DNA of 64,000 bases from Streptomyces sp. KL109B. GTDB lineage: Bacteria > Actinomycetota > Actinomycetes > Streptomycetales > Streptomycetaceae. The first letter of the stretch is position 1, and the number at the start of each line of letters is the position of its first letter. The position numbers were made by a program, and so were the translations under genes. This document shows, piece by piece, positions 16,563-24,757 of the stretch. The notes under the pieces are model-generated. The model searched no databases. It worked only from the letters and a program-made list of their open reading frames with translations, and had not been told where the DNA came from. Location: the NCBI RefSeq assembly GCF_030766935.1, contig NZ_JASERL010000006.1, forward strand, positions 248,001-312,000, in the 5' to 3' direction.

Positions 16563-17569
16563 TCGGTGAGGTGGCGCGACGGTCCGGGGTGAGTGCCCGC
16601 ATGCTCCGGCACTACGAGACGCTGGGCCTGGTGCGGCCCTCGGAACGTACGGGCTCCGGATACCGGGAGTACTCCGGTGACGACATCCGGCGGATCTTCC
16701 ACATCGAGAGCCTGCGCTCGCTCGGCCTGTCGCTGCGCGAGATCGGCCGAGCGCTCGACGAACCGGGCTTCGCGCCCACCGCCCTCGTCGGCGACCTGAT
16801 CCGGCAGACCCGCGAACGCATCGCGGCGGAGACCGAGTTGCTCACGCGGCTGAACCGGATCGACGCCGCCGACCCGGCCGGCTGGGAGGATGTGCTTCAG
16901 GTCGTCGCGCTGCTTCAGGCGCTCGGTTCGAAGAGCGCCGACGCCCGGCAGCGCGCCGCCCTGTCCTCCGCCGACCAGGGATCGATGCCCGTGGACGCCC
17001 TGGTCGAGGCGGTGCTGAGCGAGTCGGACGCGAACGTGGCCGGGGCGCTGCGCTGGGCGCTGATGCGTTCGGGCGGCGCCGAGGAGAGCCTGCCCCTGCT
17101 GACGGAGGCGCTGGCCTCGCCGACCCCCGCCGTACGGGAACGGGCCGCCCAGTGCCTCGCCGAACTCCCGGGCCCCGAGCCCGCCGCACACCTCCGGCGG
17201 GCCCTCGCGCACCCCGACGCCGCGGTCCGCGCACGCGCCGCCGTGGCGCTCGGGAACCGCGGCGAGGCCGAGGCGGTACCCGAACTCCTCGGCATGGTCG
17301 TGGCGGGCCGGAACGACACCGACGCGGCGGACGCGCTGAGCGTCCTGGCGGGCGACACGGAGTCCGCCGAGCGGATCGCGGCCGGGATCGCCGAACGCCT
17401 CGACCGGGCCGCCGCCGAGGCTTCCGCCCGCGGCCGGCTCACGCAGGCGCTGGCGGGCATCCCCGGCACGACCGCGACGCGCGTCCTCGTCGAGCTGTCG
17501 CAGGACGAGGACCGCGCCGTGGCGCTGACGGCGACGTACCTCCTGGGGCTGCGCGCCGACACACCATGA
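16556..17569 (+). CDS. MerR-family regulator with C-terminal HEAT repeats
   Basis: 337 residues from GTG 16556. Residues 1-70 are a MerR winged helix (IGEVARRSGVSARMLRHYET, then SGYREYSGDDIRRIFHIESL), and a dimer-forming coiled coil follows to about 110. The remaining 220 residues are HEAT repeats (PAVRERAAQCLAELPGPEPA, DAAVRARAAVALGNRGEAEA) in place of the usual small ligand-binding domain. It probably activates its own operon through the GACCTTG inverted repeat upstream. The signal it senses is unknown; HEAT surfaces suggest a protein partner, perhaps the co-encoded HEAT protein. Confidence 0.88.
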   Translation: MLIGEVARRSGVSARMLRHYETLGLVRPSERTGSGYREYSGDDIRRIFHIESLRSLGLSLREIGRALDEPGFAPTALVGDLIRQTRERIAAETELLTRLNRIDAADPAGWEDVLQVVALLQALGSKSADARQRAALSSADQGSMPVDALVEAVLSESDANVAGALRWALMRSGGAEESLPLLTEALASPTPAVRERAAQCLAELPGPEPAAHLRRALAHPDAAVRARAAVALGNRGEAEAVPELLGMVVAGRNDTDAADALSVLAGDTESAERIAAGIAERLDRAAAEASARGRLTQALAGIPGTTATRVLVELSQDEDRAVALTATYLLGLRADTP

Positions 17570-17591
17570 GGGCCGCTCCTGAAGCCGGCTA

Positions 17592-18518
17592 CTACTTCAG
17601 CCAGCTGTCCACCAACTGCTTGTTGTCCGCCATCCACTCCTTCGCGGCGGCCTGCTCGTTGCCCGTGCCCTTCTTCTGCAGGAGGAGTTCCAGGCTGCCC
17701 AACTGCTTGCTGTTCATACGGAAGTTCTTCAGCCAGCCGGCCACCTTGGGGTTGGCCGATGAGTAGCCCTTGGAGGCGACGATCTGGACCTTGTCGGGCT
17801 TGCCGTAGGACTTCTTGGTGTCCTTGAGGACCTTCAGCGGCATCTTGGTGTACGCCCAGTGCGGCCGCCAGAGCGTGACGAGTACCGGCTTCTTGGCGTT
17901 GATCCCCTTCTGGAGGGCGGAGAGCATCGCGGACGTGCTGGACTCGGTGAGTTCGTACTCGCTCTTGAGGCCGTAGTCCGGCAGCACATTGGACCGGGTC
18001 AGACGCATCAGACCCGAGCCCGCCTCGATGCCGACGATCTTTCCGCCGAACTCCGAGGACTTGCCCTTGAGGTCGTCGATGGTGTTGACGTCCTTGACGT
18101 ACTTGGGGACGGTCAGGTTGAGGTCGGCCGGCTCGTACCAGGTGCCGACCTTCTCCATCTTGGGGCCGAGCTTCTTCCAGTAGGTCTCGTGCGTGACCGG
18201 CAGCCAGGCGTCCATGTAGACATCGACCTGCTTGTTGGCGATGCCCGCGTAGGTGCTGGCGATGTCCAGGTCGCGGACCTCGACCTTGTAGCCCTTGTCC
18301 TCAAGGATCTGCTTCCAGAGGAAGGTCGCGGAGACGCCCTCGTCCCAGCCCGCGACGTAGGCCAGCTTGACAGTCTTGGAACCGCCACCGCTGTCGTCGT
18401 CCGAGCCCCCTTCGACCTTCGAGGTCTCCCCGCTGCATGCGGCGGTGGTGATCAGGGCGAGCGCGGCGGCGGTACAGCCGAGGAGGTGGGTGATGCGGCG
18501 GCGACGGTTTCGGATCAT
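17592..18518 (-). CDS. Glycine betaine/proline-betaine ABC transporter binding lipoprotein
   Basis: 308 residues. The signal peptide ends in lipobox TTAAC followed by SGETSKVEGG, so this is a lipoprotein. The mature part is an OpuAC-type binding protein, with KLAYVAGWDEGVSATFLWKQ at the start, DVYMDAWLPVTHETYWKKLG in the middle and VTLWRPHWAYTKMPLKVLKD, where the tryptophans that box quaternary amines are expected. It captures betaine-like compounds for the permease encoded 17 bases upstream. Last gene of a three-gene OpuA operon that faces betaine-degradation genes, so uptake may be for catabolism as well as osmoprotection. Confidence 0.92.
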   Translation of the reverse strand: MIRNRRRRITHLLGCTAAALALITTAACSGETSKVEGGSDDDSGGGSKTVKLAYVAGWDEGVSATFLWKQILEDKGYKVEVRDLDIASTYAGIANKQVDVYMDAWLPVTHETYWKKLGPKMEKVGTWYEPADLNLTVPKYVKDVNTIDDLKGKSSEFGGKIVGIEAGSGLMRLTRSNVLPDYGLKSEYELTESSTSAMLSALQKGINAKKPVLVTLWRPHWAYTKMPLKVLKDTKKSYGKPDKVQIVASKGYSSANPKVAGWLKNFRMNSKQLGSLELLLQKKGTGNEQAAAKEWMADNKQLVDSWLK

Positions 18519-18535
18519 GGCTGGTGCTCCTGTCT

Positions 18536-19456
18536 TCACGCGGAAACGGGAGTGGTGGACGAGGCGTCGGACGTTTTCTCCACCTCGTCCGCCGGGGTCG
18601 TGCCGGCGCGCCCGCGACCCGGACGGCGGCGGATGCGGGGGGTGGCGAGGGCACTGGTGACGCGGTCGAGGAAGATCGCGAGGAAGACGACGGCGAGGCC
18701 GCCCTGGAAGCCGATCCCGACCTCCAGCTGGCTGATGCCGCGCACCACGATGCTGCCCAGACCGGGGGCGCCCACCATGCCGGCGATGACGACCATGGAC
18801 AGCGCCAGCATGATGACCTGGTTGATGCCGGCCATGATCGAGGGCAGGGCCAGCGGGAGTTGGACGTCGCGGAGGATCTGGCCGCGCCGGGCACCGAAGG
18901 CGTGCGCGGCCTCCACGACCTCCGGGTCCACCTGCCGGATGCCCAGTTCGGTGAGGCGTACGGAGGGTGCGACGGCGAAGGCGATGGTGGCGACGACACC
19001 GGGGGCGAGCCCGATGCCGAAGAAGAAGACGGCCGGGATGAGATACACGAAGACCGGCAGTGTCTGGAGGAAGTCCAGAACGGGCCGGACCAGGGCGCTG
19101 GCCAGCTGACTGCGGGCCGCCCAGATACCGATCGGCACCCCGATGGCCACCGCGAACACCGCGGCGACCACGACGACGGCGAGCGACTGCATCGCCGCGG
19201 TCCACAGGCCCATGCCCTGAATGAGGAGGAAGGCGCCCACCGTGTAGAGGGCGAAGATCCAGCCGCGGGCGAAGTACGCGAGGACGGTGAACACCACGAT
19301 GATGACCACCATGTGCGGTGCGGTCAGCACGTGCAGCACCGCGTTGACCAGTGACGTCACCACGGAGGTGACGGCGTCGAAGAATCCGCCGAGGTGCTCG
19401 GTCAGCCAGTCGACCGCCTTGCTGACCGGGGTGCCGAGGTCAACGCTGAACAGCAT
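18536..19456 (-). CDS. Glycine betaine/proline-betaine ABC transporter permease
   Basis: 306 residues with about six to seven membrane segments (MVVIIVVFTVLAYFARGWIF, QSLAVVVVAAVFAVAIGVPI). The ProW/OpuAB-type coupling loop reads VEAAHAFGARRGQILRDVQL. It forms the channel of an importer with the ATPase encoded just upstream, whose 3' end overlaps this gene by 17 bases. The C-terminal 40 residues are arginine- and threonine-rich and cytoplasmic. Confidence 0.93.
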   Translation of the reverse strand: MLFSVDLGTPVSKAVDWLTEHLGGFFDAVTSVVTSLVNAVLHVLTAPHMVVIIVVFTVLAYFARGWIFALYTVGAFLLIQGMGLWTAAMQSLAVVVVAAVFAVAIGVPIGIWAARSQLASALVRPVLDFLQTLPVFVYLIPAVFFFGIGLAPGVVATIAFAVAPSVRLTELGIRQVDPEVVEAAHAFGARRGQILRDVQLPLALPSIMAGINQVIMLALSMVVIAGMVGAPGLGSIVVRGISQLEVGIGFQGGLAVVFLAIFLDRVTSALATPRIRRRPGRGRAGTTPADEVEKTSDASSTTPVSA

Positions 19457-20654
19457 CGGCCGCCTCCTCCTGGGTACCGCCTGGGGTGTCGGAACTACCG
19501 CCGCCTGTGGGGGAGTTGGCGTCTTCGGGCGCCTCCGGGACGGAGAGCGCGGTGAGCAGGGCCGCGCGCGGTACGACGCCGAGCAGCCGCCCGTCGTCGT
19601 CCGTCACGGCCAGTGGTACGGAGTGCTGTCCCGCCGTCGAGAACAGGTCCACGAGCAGGGTGTCCGGGCCGACCCGCCCGTACGCGTCGCTCAGGCACCC
19701 CGGGGACTCGCGCAGCGAGGCGCGCCCCTCGTCCACCGCCCGCGCGAGCTGCTCGTCGTGGGCGACGCCCGCGATGCGCCCGTCGGCGTCGAGGACGTAG
19801 ACGGCGCCGGTGTGGCTGTCCGCCAACGACCGCAGTACGTCACGGGGGTTGTCGTCGACGCCCGCCGTGGTCAGCGGGTCGCGCAGCACGGATCCCGCGG
19901 TCAGGACGCGGGAGCGGTCGACGTCGGACACGAAGTCGCGTACGTAGGCGTCGGCGGGGGAGTCGAGGATGTCGGTCGCGGTGCCGAGCTGGACCACGCC
20001 GCCGTCCCGCATCACCATGATCCGGTCACCGAGCCGCATCGCCTCGTTGAGGTCGTGGGTGACGAAGACGATGGTGCGGCGCAGATCGCGTTGCAGGCCG
20101 AGCAGCAGATCCTGCATGTCGCGGCGGATCAGCGGGTCGAGGGCGCTGAACGGCTCGTCCATCAGCATGATCTCGGCATCCGTGGCCAACGCCCTTGCCA
20201 GGCCCACGCGTTGGCGCATGCCGCCGGAGAGTTCGCTGGGGTAGGCGTCGGCCCACTGCGCGAGGCCGACGGTGCGCAGTGCCCAGTCGGAGCGCTCCTG
20301 CCGCTCGGCCGCCGCGGCGCCGCGCAGCCGCATCCCGTACGCGGCGTTCTCGCGGACCGTGCGGTGCGGGAACAGCGCGAAGTGCTGAAAGATCATGTTG
20401 ACCTTGCGGTTGCGCATCTCGCGCAGATCCGCCTCGTTCATGGCCAGCAAGTCCCGGCCGTCCACGCTGAGTTCACCCGAGGTGGGCTCGACGAGGCGGT
20501 TGAGCATCCGCAGCAGGGTCGACTTCCCGGACCCGGACAGGCCCATCACGACGAAGAGTTCGCCGGGCGCTACGGTGAAGGACACGTCGCGGACCGCGTG
20601 GGTCTTGTTGTCTCCGGTCTCGAAGACCTTGTTGAGCCGTGCTGCTTCTATCAC
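19440..20654 (-). CDS. Glycine betaine/proline-betaine ABC transporter ATPase with CBS domains
   Basis: 404 residues from GTG 20654, which follows GGAGGT; an in-frame ATG at 20864 would add unconserved sequence and overlap the divergent IclR gene. Walker A GLSGSGKST, signature LSGGMRQRVGLARALA and Walker B EIMLMDEPFSALD are present. Residues about 265-385 form a CBS pair (GAVYVLDADGRIAGVAHDEQ), which in OpuA/ProV proteins senses ionic strength or nucleotides. It energises the adjacent permease. An IclR-type operator lies 57-73 bases upstream. Confidence 0.93.
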   Translation of the reverse strand: MIEAARLNKVFETGDNKTHAVRDVSFTVAPGELFVVMGLSGSGKSTLLRMLNRLVEPTSGELSVDGRDLLAMNEADLREMRNRKVNMIFQHFALFPHRTVRENAAYGMRLRGAAAAERQERSDWALRTVGLAQWADAYPSELSGGMRQRVGLARALATDAEIMLMDEPFSALDPLIRRDMQDLLLGLQRDLRRTIVFVTHDLNEAMRLGDRIMVMRDGGVVQLGTATDILDSPADAYVRDFVSDVDRSRVLTAGSVLRDPLTTAGVDDNPRDVLRSLADSHTGAVYVLDADGRIAGVAHDEQLARAVDEGRASLRESPGCLSDAYGRVGPDTLLVDLFSTAGQHSVPLAVTDDDGRLLGVVPRAALLTALSVPEAPEDANSPTGGGSSDTPGGTQEEAADAVQR

Positions 20655-20710
20655 CGTGCCCCACCTCCGGGGAACCGCGCGAGGCGGTTGGAACGCATGT
20701 CCGAGCTGGT

Positions 20711-20727
20711 GTTTCGCATTGCGCAAC
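20711..20727. promoter_or_regulatory. IclR-type operator of the opuA operon
   Basis: GTTTCG-CATTG-CGCAAC matches the site GTTTCG-TATCG-CGAAAC at 22560-22576 in the arms and spacing (GTTTCG-N5-CGMAAC). It lies between the opuA operon and the first IclR gene. A regulator made by either IclR gene is the likely ligand. Confidence 0.65.
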
Positions 20728-20854
20728 AAATGTGCAGTACGGTGTGACGATGCCGTTGATCGTGATGGCGCGTCAAGGCTCTTGCATACGGGCAACCGCG
20801 AATTAACGTCTACCTTCGGCGAGTTGGGCCGTCGGAGCGGGGCGGGAGGGTGCT

Positions 20855-21664
20855 GTGGTGACAAGCGGCAGCCAGGGGCGAGCGCGTGACCGTGCGGTCC
20901 AGTCCGTCGATCGCGCGGTGTCCGTCCTGCAGATTCTCGCCGTCCGCGGCTCGTGCGGTGTCACCGAGATCGCCGCGGAACTCGGCGTCCACAAGACGAC
21001 CGTGTTCCGCTTGCTCGCGACCCTGGAGGCGCGCGGCCTCGTCGAGCAGGGGGCGGGGCGCGGCCGCTACCGCATCGGGCATCCGCTCACCGAACTGGCC
21101 GCCGCGGCCGTCGCGAAGACCACCGACCTGTTCCTCGTCAGCCGCTCCGTCTGCCAGGAGCTCGCGCGGAGCGCGGGCGACACCGTGAACGTCTCCGTCC
21201 GCGAGGGCCGCGACGTGGTCACCGTAGGACAGGTCGCCGGGGAGGCGGCGATCGCCAGCGTCGACTGGGTCGGCAGGCGCTGCCCGCTGCACGCCACCGC
21301 CGCCGGCAAGATCTTCCTCGCCCACCCCGCCCCTGACCGGCACGGCCGGCTGCCGGGAGAGCTGTCCAACGGGGAGGGCCTGGAGCGCTACACCCCGCAC
21401 ACCATCACCGGCCAGGAGCACCTCGCGGCGGATCTCGCCGCCGTACGCGAACGGGGTTACGCCGTCTCCTTCGAGGAGCACGAGATCGGCCTCGTGTCCC
21501 TCGCCGCACCGGTCCACGCCCTCGACGACACGGTGGTCGCCGCCGTGACGCTCTCCGGCCCCGCCTTCCGCATCCACAAGGACACCGTCCCCGCGCTGGC
21601 CGGGCAATTGCTCGCGGCGGCGAAACGGATCTCCTGGCGGCGCGGGCAGGTCAAGCGGGGCTGA
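20855..21664 (+). CDS. IclR-family regulator, first of a tandem pair
   Basis: 269 residues from GTG 20855 (a second GTG at 20858 is equally possible) after GGGAGGG. The helix-turn-helix is GVTEIAAELGVHKTTVFRLL. The effector domain contains PLHATAAGKIFLAH, the usual IclR ligand-pocket region. It is divergent from opuA and followed after 46 bases by a close paralogue. Shared operators in front of opuA and of the demethylase gene suggest that one or both IclR proteins tie betaine uptake to betaine breakdown. Confidence 0.9.
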   Translation: MVTSGSQGRARDRAVQSVDRAVSVLQILAVRGSCGVTEIAAELGVHKTTVFRLLATLEARGLVEQGAGRGRYRIGHPLTELAAAAVAKTTDLFLVSRSVCQELARSAGDTVNVSVREGRDVVTVGQVAGEAAIASVDWVGRRCPLHATAAGKIFLAHPAPDRHGRLPGELSNGEGLERYTPHTITGQEHLAADLAAVRERGYAVSFEEHEIGLVSLAAPVHALDDTVVAAVTLSGPAFRIHKDTVPALAGQLLAAAKRISWRRGQVKRG

Positions 21665-21710
21665 GGCCCGACCCCGGTGTGCGCTGGCGCTTCCTGGATA
21701 GGCTGCCTTC

Positions 21711-22493
21711 ATGAGCAGTCAAGGTCGAGCCCGGGACACCTCGGTCCAGTCCGTGGACCGGGCGGTGTCGATACTCCAAGTGCTGGCCGTGCAGGGGCCG
21801 TCCGGCGTCACGGAGATCGGCGATGCCCTCGGCATCCACAAGTCGACCGTGTACCGGCTGCTCGCCACGCTGGAGGCGCGCGGCCTCGTCGAGCAGGACA
21901 GCGAGCGCGGCAGCTACCGCATCGGCTACACCGTCGTCGAACTCGCGGGCGGCGCCACCAAGGGCAACGACCTCTCGCTGCTCAGCCGCCCGGTCTGCCA
22001 GGAACTCGCCGCCGCCGTCGGCGAGACGGTGAACGTCGCGGTCTACGACGGCGAGACCGTCATCAGCATCGACCAGGTCCTCGGCAACGCGGCCATCACC
22101 AGCATCGACTGGGTCGGCAAGCGCACACCCCTGCACGCCACGTCCGCGGGCAAGGTCTTCCTGGCGCACATGCCGCAGCCGGAGGCCGCCGAGATACTCG
22201 AGCGGCCGCTGGAGGAATTCACGCCGCACACCATCACGGACTCGGCCCTCCTCAAGGAGCAGCTGCAGAGCGTCCGTGAGCTCGGATACGGCGTCATCAG
22301 CGAGGAGTTGGAGATCGGACTCGCCTCGCTCTCGGCCCCCATCAGGTCGCTGAACGGCGAGGTCATCGCCACCGTGACCGTGTCAGGGCCGACGTTCCGG
22401 ATCAACGACCACACGATCTCCGCGCTGGCGGAGCAACTGGTCGCCGCGGGCGAGAAGATCTCCTGGCGCAAGGGCTTCATCCGGCGCGGCTGA
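21711..22493 (+). CDS. IclR-family regulator, second of a tandem pair
   Basis: 260 residues, very similar along its whole length to the preceding gene product: both contain VQSVDRAVS, RLLATLEARGLVEQ, VCQELA and a DWVG-R-PLHAT-AGK-FLAH run. The helix-turn-helix is GVTEIGDALGIHKSTVYRLL. TAGGCT at 21699-21704 lies six bases before ATG 21711 with no ribosome site between, so the gene may have its own leaderless message. It precedes the demethylase/oxygenase genes, whose promoter region carries an IclR-type operator. Confidence 0.9.
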   Translation: MSSQGRARDTSVQSVDRAVSILQVLAVQGPSGVTEIGDALGIHKSTVYRLLATLEARGLVEQDSERGSYRIGYTVVELAGGATKGNDLSLLSRPVCQELAAAVGETVNVAVYDGETVISIDQVLGNAAITSIDWVGKRTPLHATSAGKVFLAHMPQPEAAEILERPLEEFTPHTITDSALLKEQLQSVRELGYGVISEELEIGLASLSAPIRSLNGEVIATVTVSGPTFRINDHTISALAEQLVAAGEKISWRKGFIRRG

Positions 22494-22559
22494 TTACGCA
22501 ACGGTAGGGGTTGACGACGGAGTCGTGCGCGCCGCACATTTGTCTCGCATCGCGTTGAT

Positions 22560-22576
22560 GTTTCGTATCGCGAAAC
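22560..22576. promoter_or_regulatory. IclR-type operator of the betaine-catabolic genes
   Basis: GTTTCG-TATCG-CGAAAC is a perfect 6-base inverted repeat with a 5-base spacer, 70 bases before GTG 22647. A weaker copy, GTCTCG-CATCG-CGTTGA, lies just upstream at 22542-22558. The pattern recurs before opuA at 20711-20727. Confidence 0.7.
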
Positions 22577-22646
22577 GCAGTGATGTTGTCGCCACGCACA
22601 CCCTCATGTCCCGCCCGGGAGCTTCCCCGCGTCCTTTGGAGCCGTC

Positions 22647-24731
22647 GTGCGCGCATCGGCCATCGCATCGACCACGAACCCGGACCCCCTGCTCAAGCCC
22701 TTCCAGCTGAAACACCTCACCCTTCGCAACCGCGTGGTCAGCACCTCCCACGAGCCCGCGTTCGGTGAGGACGGACTGCCCAAGGACCGTTACCGCGCCT
22801 ACCACTTGGAGAAGGCGCGCGGCGGAGTCGGCCTCACGATGATCGGCGGCTCCGCCGTCGTCTCCCCGGACAGCCCGCCCTCCTTCGGCAACCTGCTCCT
22901 CTACCGCGACGAGATCGTGCCCTGGCTGCGCCGCCTCACCGACGACGTGCACGAGGCCGGCGCGGCCGTCATGTGCCAGGTCACCCACCTCGGCCGCCGC
23001 ACCAGCAACTACACCGGCGACTGGCTCCCGGTCGTCGCCGCGTCCCCGCTGCGCGAGCCCGCGCACCGCGCGTTCCCCAAGGCCGCCGAGGACTGGGACC
23101 TGGACCGCATCGTCGCCGACTACGCCGCCGCGGCCGTGCGCTGCAAGGAAGGCGGCCTGGACGGCATCGAGTTGCAGTCGTACGGCCACTTCCTCGACGG
23201 CTTCCTCTCCCCGGCCACCAACCACCGCGACGACGCGTACGGCGGCGACCTGGAACACCGGATGGCCTTCCCGCGCCGGGTGATCCGCGCCGTGCGCGAA
23301 GCGGTGGGACCGGACTTCGTCGTCGGCATCCGCATGGCCCTCGACGAGGACCGGCCGGACGGCCTCACCTTCCCCGAAGGGCTCGCCGCGGCAGGGCAGT
23401 TCAGCGTCGACGGCATCGACTTCATTAGCGCGATCCGCGGCACCATCGACCGCGACGCGACCCTCGCGCGCACCATCCCGTCCATGGGCACCCCGCTCGG
23501 CCCGTTCCTCGACTTCACCGGCGAGATACGCCGCCGCCTCGACATCCCCGTCATGCACGCCGCCCGCATCGCCGACCCCGCCACCGCCCGGCACGCCCTG
23601 CGCGAAGGGCTGCTCGACCTCGTCGGCATGACCCGCGCGCAGATCGCCGACCCGCACCTCGTCGCGAAGCTCCGCTCCGGCGAAGAGGACCGCATCAGGC
23701 CGTGCGTCGGGGCGAGTTACTGCCTCGACGCGATCTACGACTCCGGGGACACGAAGTGCGTCCACAACCCGGCCGTCGGCCGTGAACTCCAGATCCCGCA
23801 CACCATTCCGGCGTCAACGGGGCCACGGCGCAAGGCGGTTGTCGTCGGCGGCGGACCCGCCGGGCTCGAAGCCGCCCGCGTCCTCGCCGAACGCGGCCAC
23901 CACGTCGTGCTGTTCGAGGCGGGCGACCAGCCCGGCGGGCAGCTCCGGCTCGCCGCCCAGAACCCCCGCCGCCAGGACCTCGTCGGCATCGTCGACTGGC
24001 GGGTCTCCGAGTGCAAACACCTCGGCGTGGACCTGCGGTTCGGGGTGTACGCGGAGCGCGCGGACGTCCTCGCCGAACATCCCGACCTCGTCCTCGTCGC
24101 CACCGGCGGCCTGCCCAACCGCACCTTCCTCGCCGAGGGGGAGGCGCTGGTGTCCGACACCTGGGACGTGATGTCGGGATCGCTGCGCCCACGCCCGGAC
24201 AGCCGGGTCCTGCTCTACGACGACCACGGCGGATACCCGGCCATGGACGCCGCGGAGCTCCTCGCCACGCACGGCGCCCGCCTCGAATTCGTGACACCGG
24301 AACGCACCCTCGCGCCCGACGTCGGCAGCATGAACTCCCCGGCGTATCTACGGGCGTTCACCGAACACGACGTGACGGTGACCCTCGCCAGGCGGCTGCG
24401 CTCGGTGCGCCGCACGGAGGGTGCGGGCGGTGACGGTCGGCTCGTGGCGACGCTGTTCAGCGAGTACACCGGAACCGAGACCGAACGCGTCGTCGACCAC
24501 GTCGTCGTCGAGCACGGCACCCTCCCCAACGACGAGCTGTACACCGAGCTGCTGCCCGGCTCCCGAAACCTCGGCGAGGTCGACCACCGGGCCCTGCTCG
24601 CCCGCGAGGCCCAGACCGTCGTCCGCGACGAGGCGGGCCGCTACCAACTGTTCCGCATCGGCGACGCCGTCACGAGCCGCAACATCCACGCGGCCGTGTA
24701 CGACGCCCTGCGCCTGTGCCTCCCGATCTGA
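22647..24731 (+). CDS. Old-yellow-enzyme/FAD-NAD oxidoreductase, DgcA-like N-demethylase
   Basis: 694 residues from GTG 22647 after TTTGGAG. Residues 15-370 are an FMN-binding TIM barrel (KPFQLKHLTLRNRVVSTSHE, DGIELQSYGHFLDGFLSPAT). The remainder is a dinucleotide-binding module (RKAVVVGGGPAGLEAARVLA, LVLVATGG). This is the layout of trimethylamine dehydrogenase, dienoyl-CoA reductase and the dimethylglycine protein DgcA. The cluster region reads CVGASYCLDAIYDSGDTKC, with Ala where a fourth cysteine is usual in CxxCxxC-type 4Fe-4S sites. Beside a Rieske oxygenase and a betaine importer, oxidative demethylation of dimethylglycine or another methylated amine is the best guess. Confidence 0.82.
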   Translation: MRASAIASTTNPDPLLKPFQLKHLTLRNRVVSTSHEPAFGEDGLPKDRYRAYHLEKARGGVGLTMIGGSAVVSPDSPPSFGNLLLYRDEIVPWLRRLTDDVHEAGAAVMCQVTHLGRRTSNYTGDWLPVVAASPLREPAHRAFPKAAEDWDLDRIVADYAAAAVRCKEGGLDGIELQSYGHFLDGFLSPATNHRDDAYGGDLEHRMAFPRRVIRAVREAVGPDFVVGIRMALDEDRPDGLTFPEGLAAAGQFSVDGIDFISAIRGTIDRDATLARTIPSMGTPLGPFLDFTGEIRRRLDIPVMHAARIADPATARHALREGLLDLVGMTRAQIADPHLVAKLRSGEEDRIRPCVGASYCLDAIYDSGDTKCVHNPAVGRELQIPHTIPASTGPRRKAVVVGGGPAGLEAARVLAERGHHVVLFEAGDQPGGQLRLAAQNPRRQDLVGIVDWRVSECKHLGVDLRFGVYAERADVLAEHPDLVLVATGGLPNRTFLAEGEALVSDTWDVMSGSLRPRPDSRVLLYDDHGGYPAMDAAELLATHGARLEFVTPERTLAPDVGSMNSPAYLRAFTEHDVTVTLARRLRSVRRTEGAGGDGRLVATLFSEYTGTETERVVDHVVVEHGTLPNDELYTELLPGSRNLGEVDHRALLAREAQTVVRDEAGRYQLFRIGDAVTSRNIHAAVYDALRLCLPI

Positions 24732-24757
24732 CGACGCGAGCCACCGGAGTCGACGCC

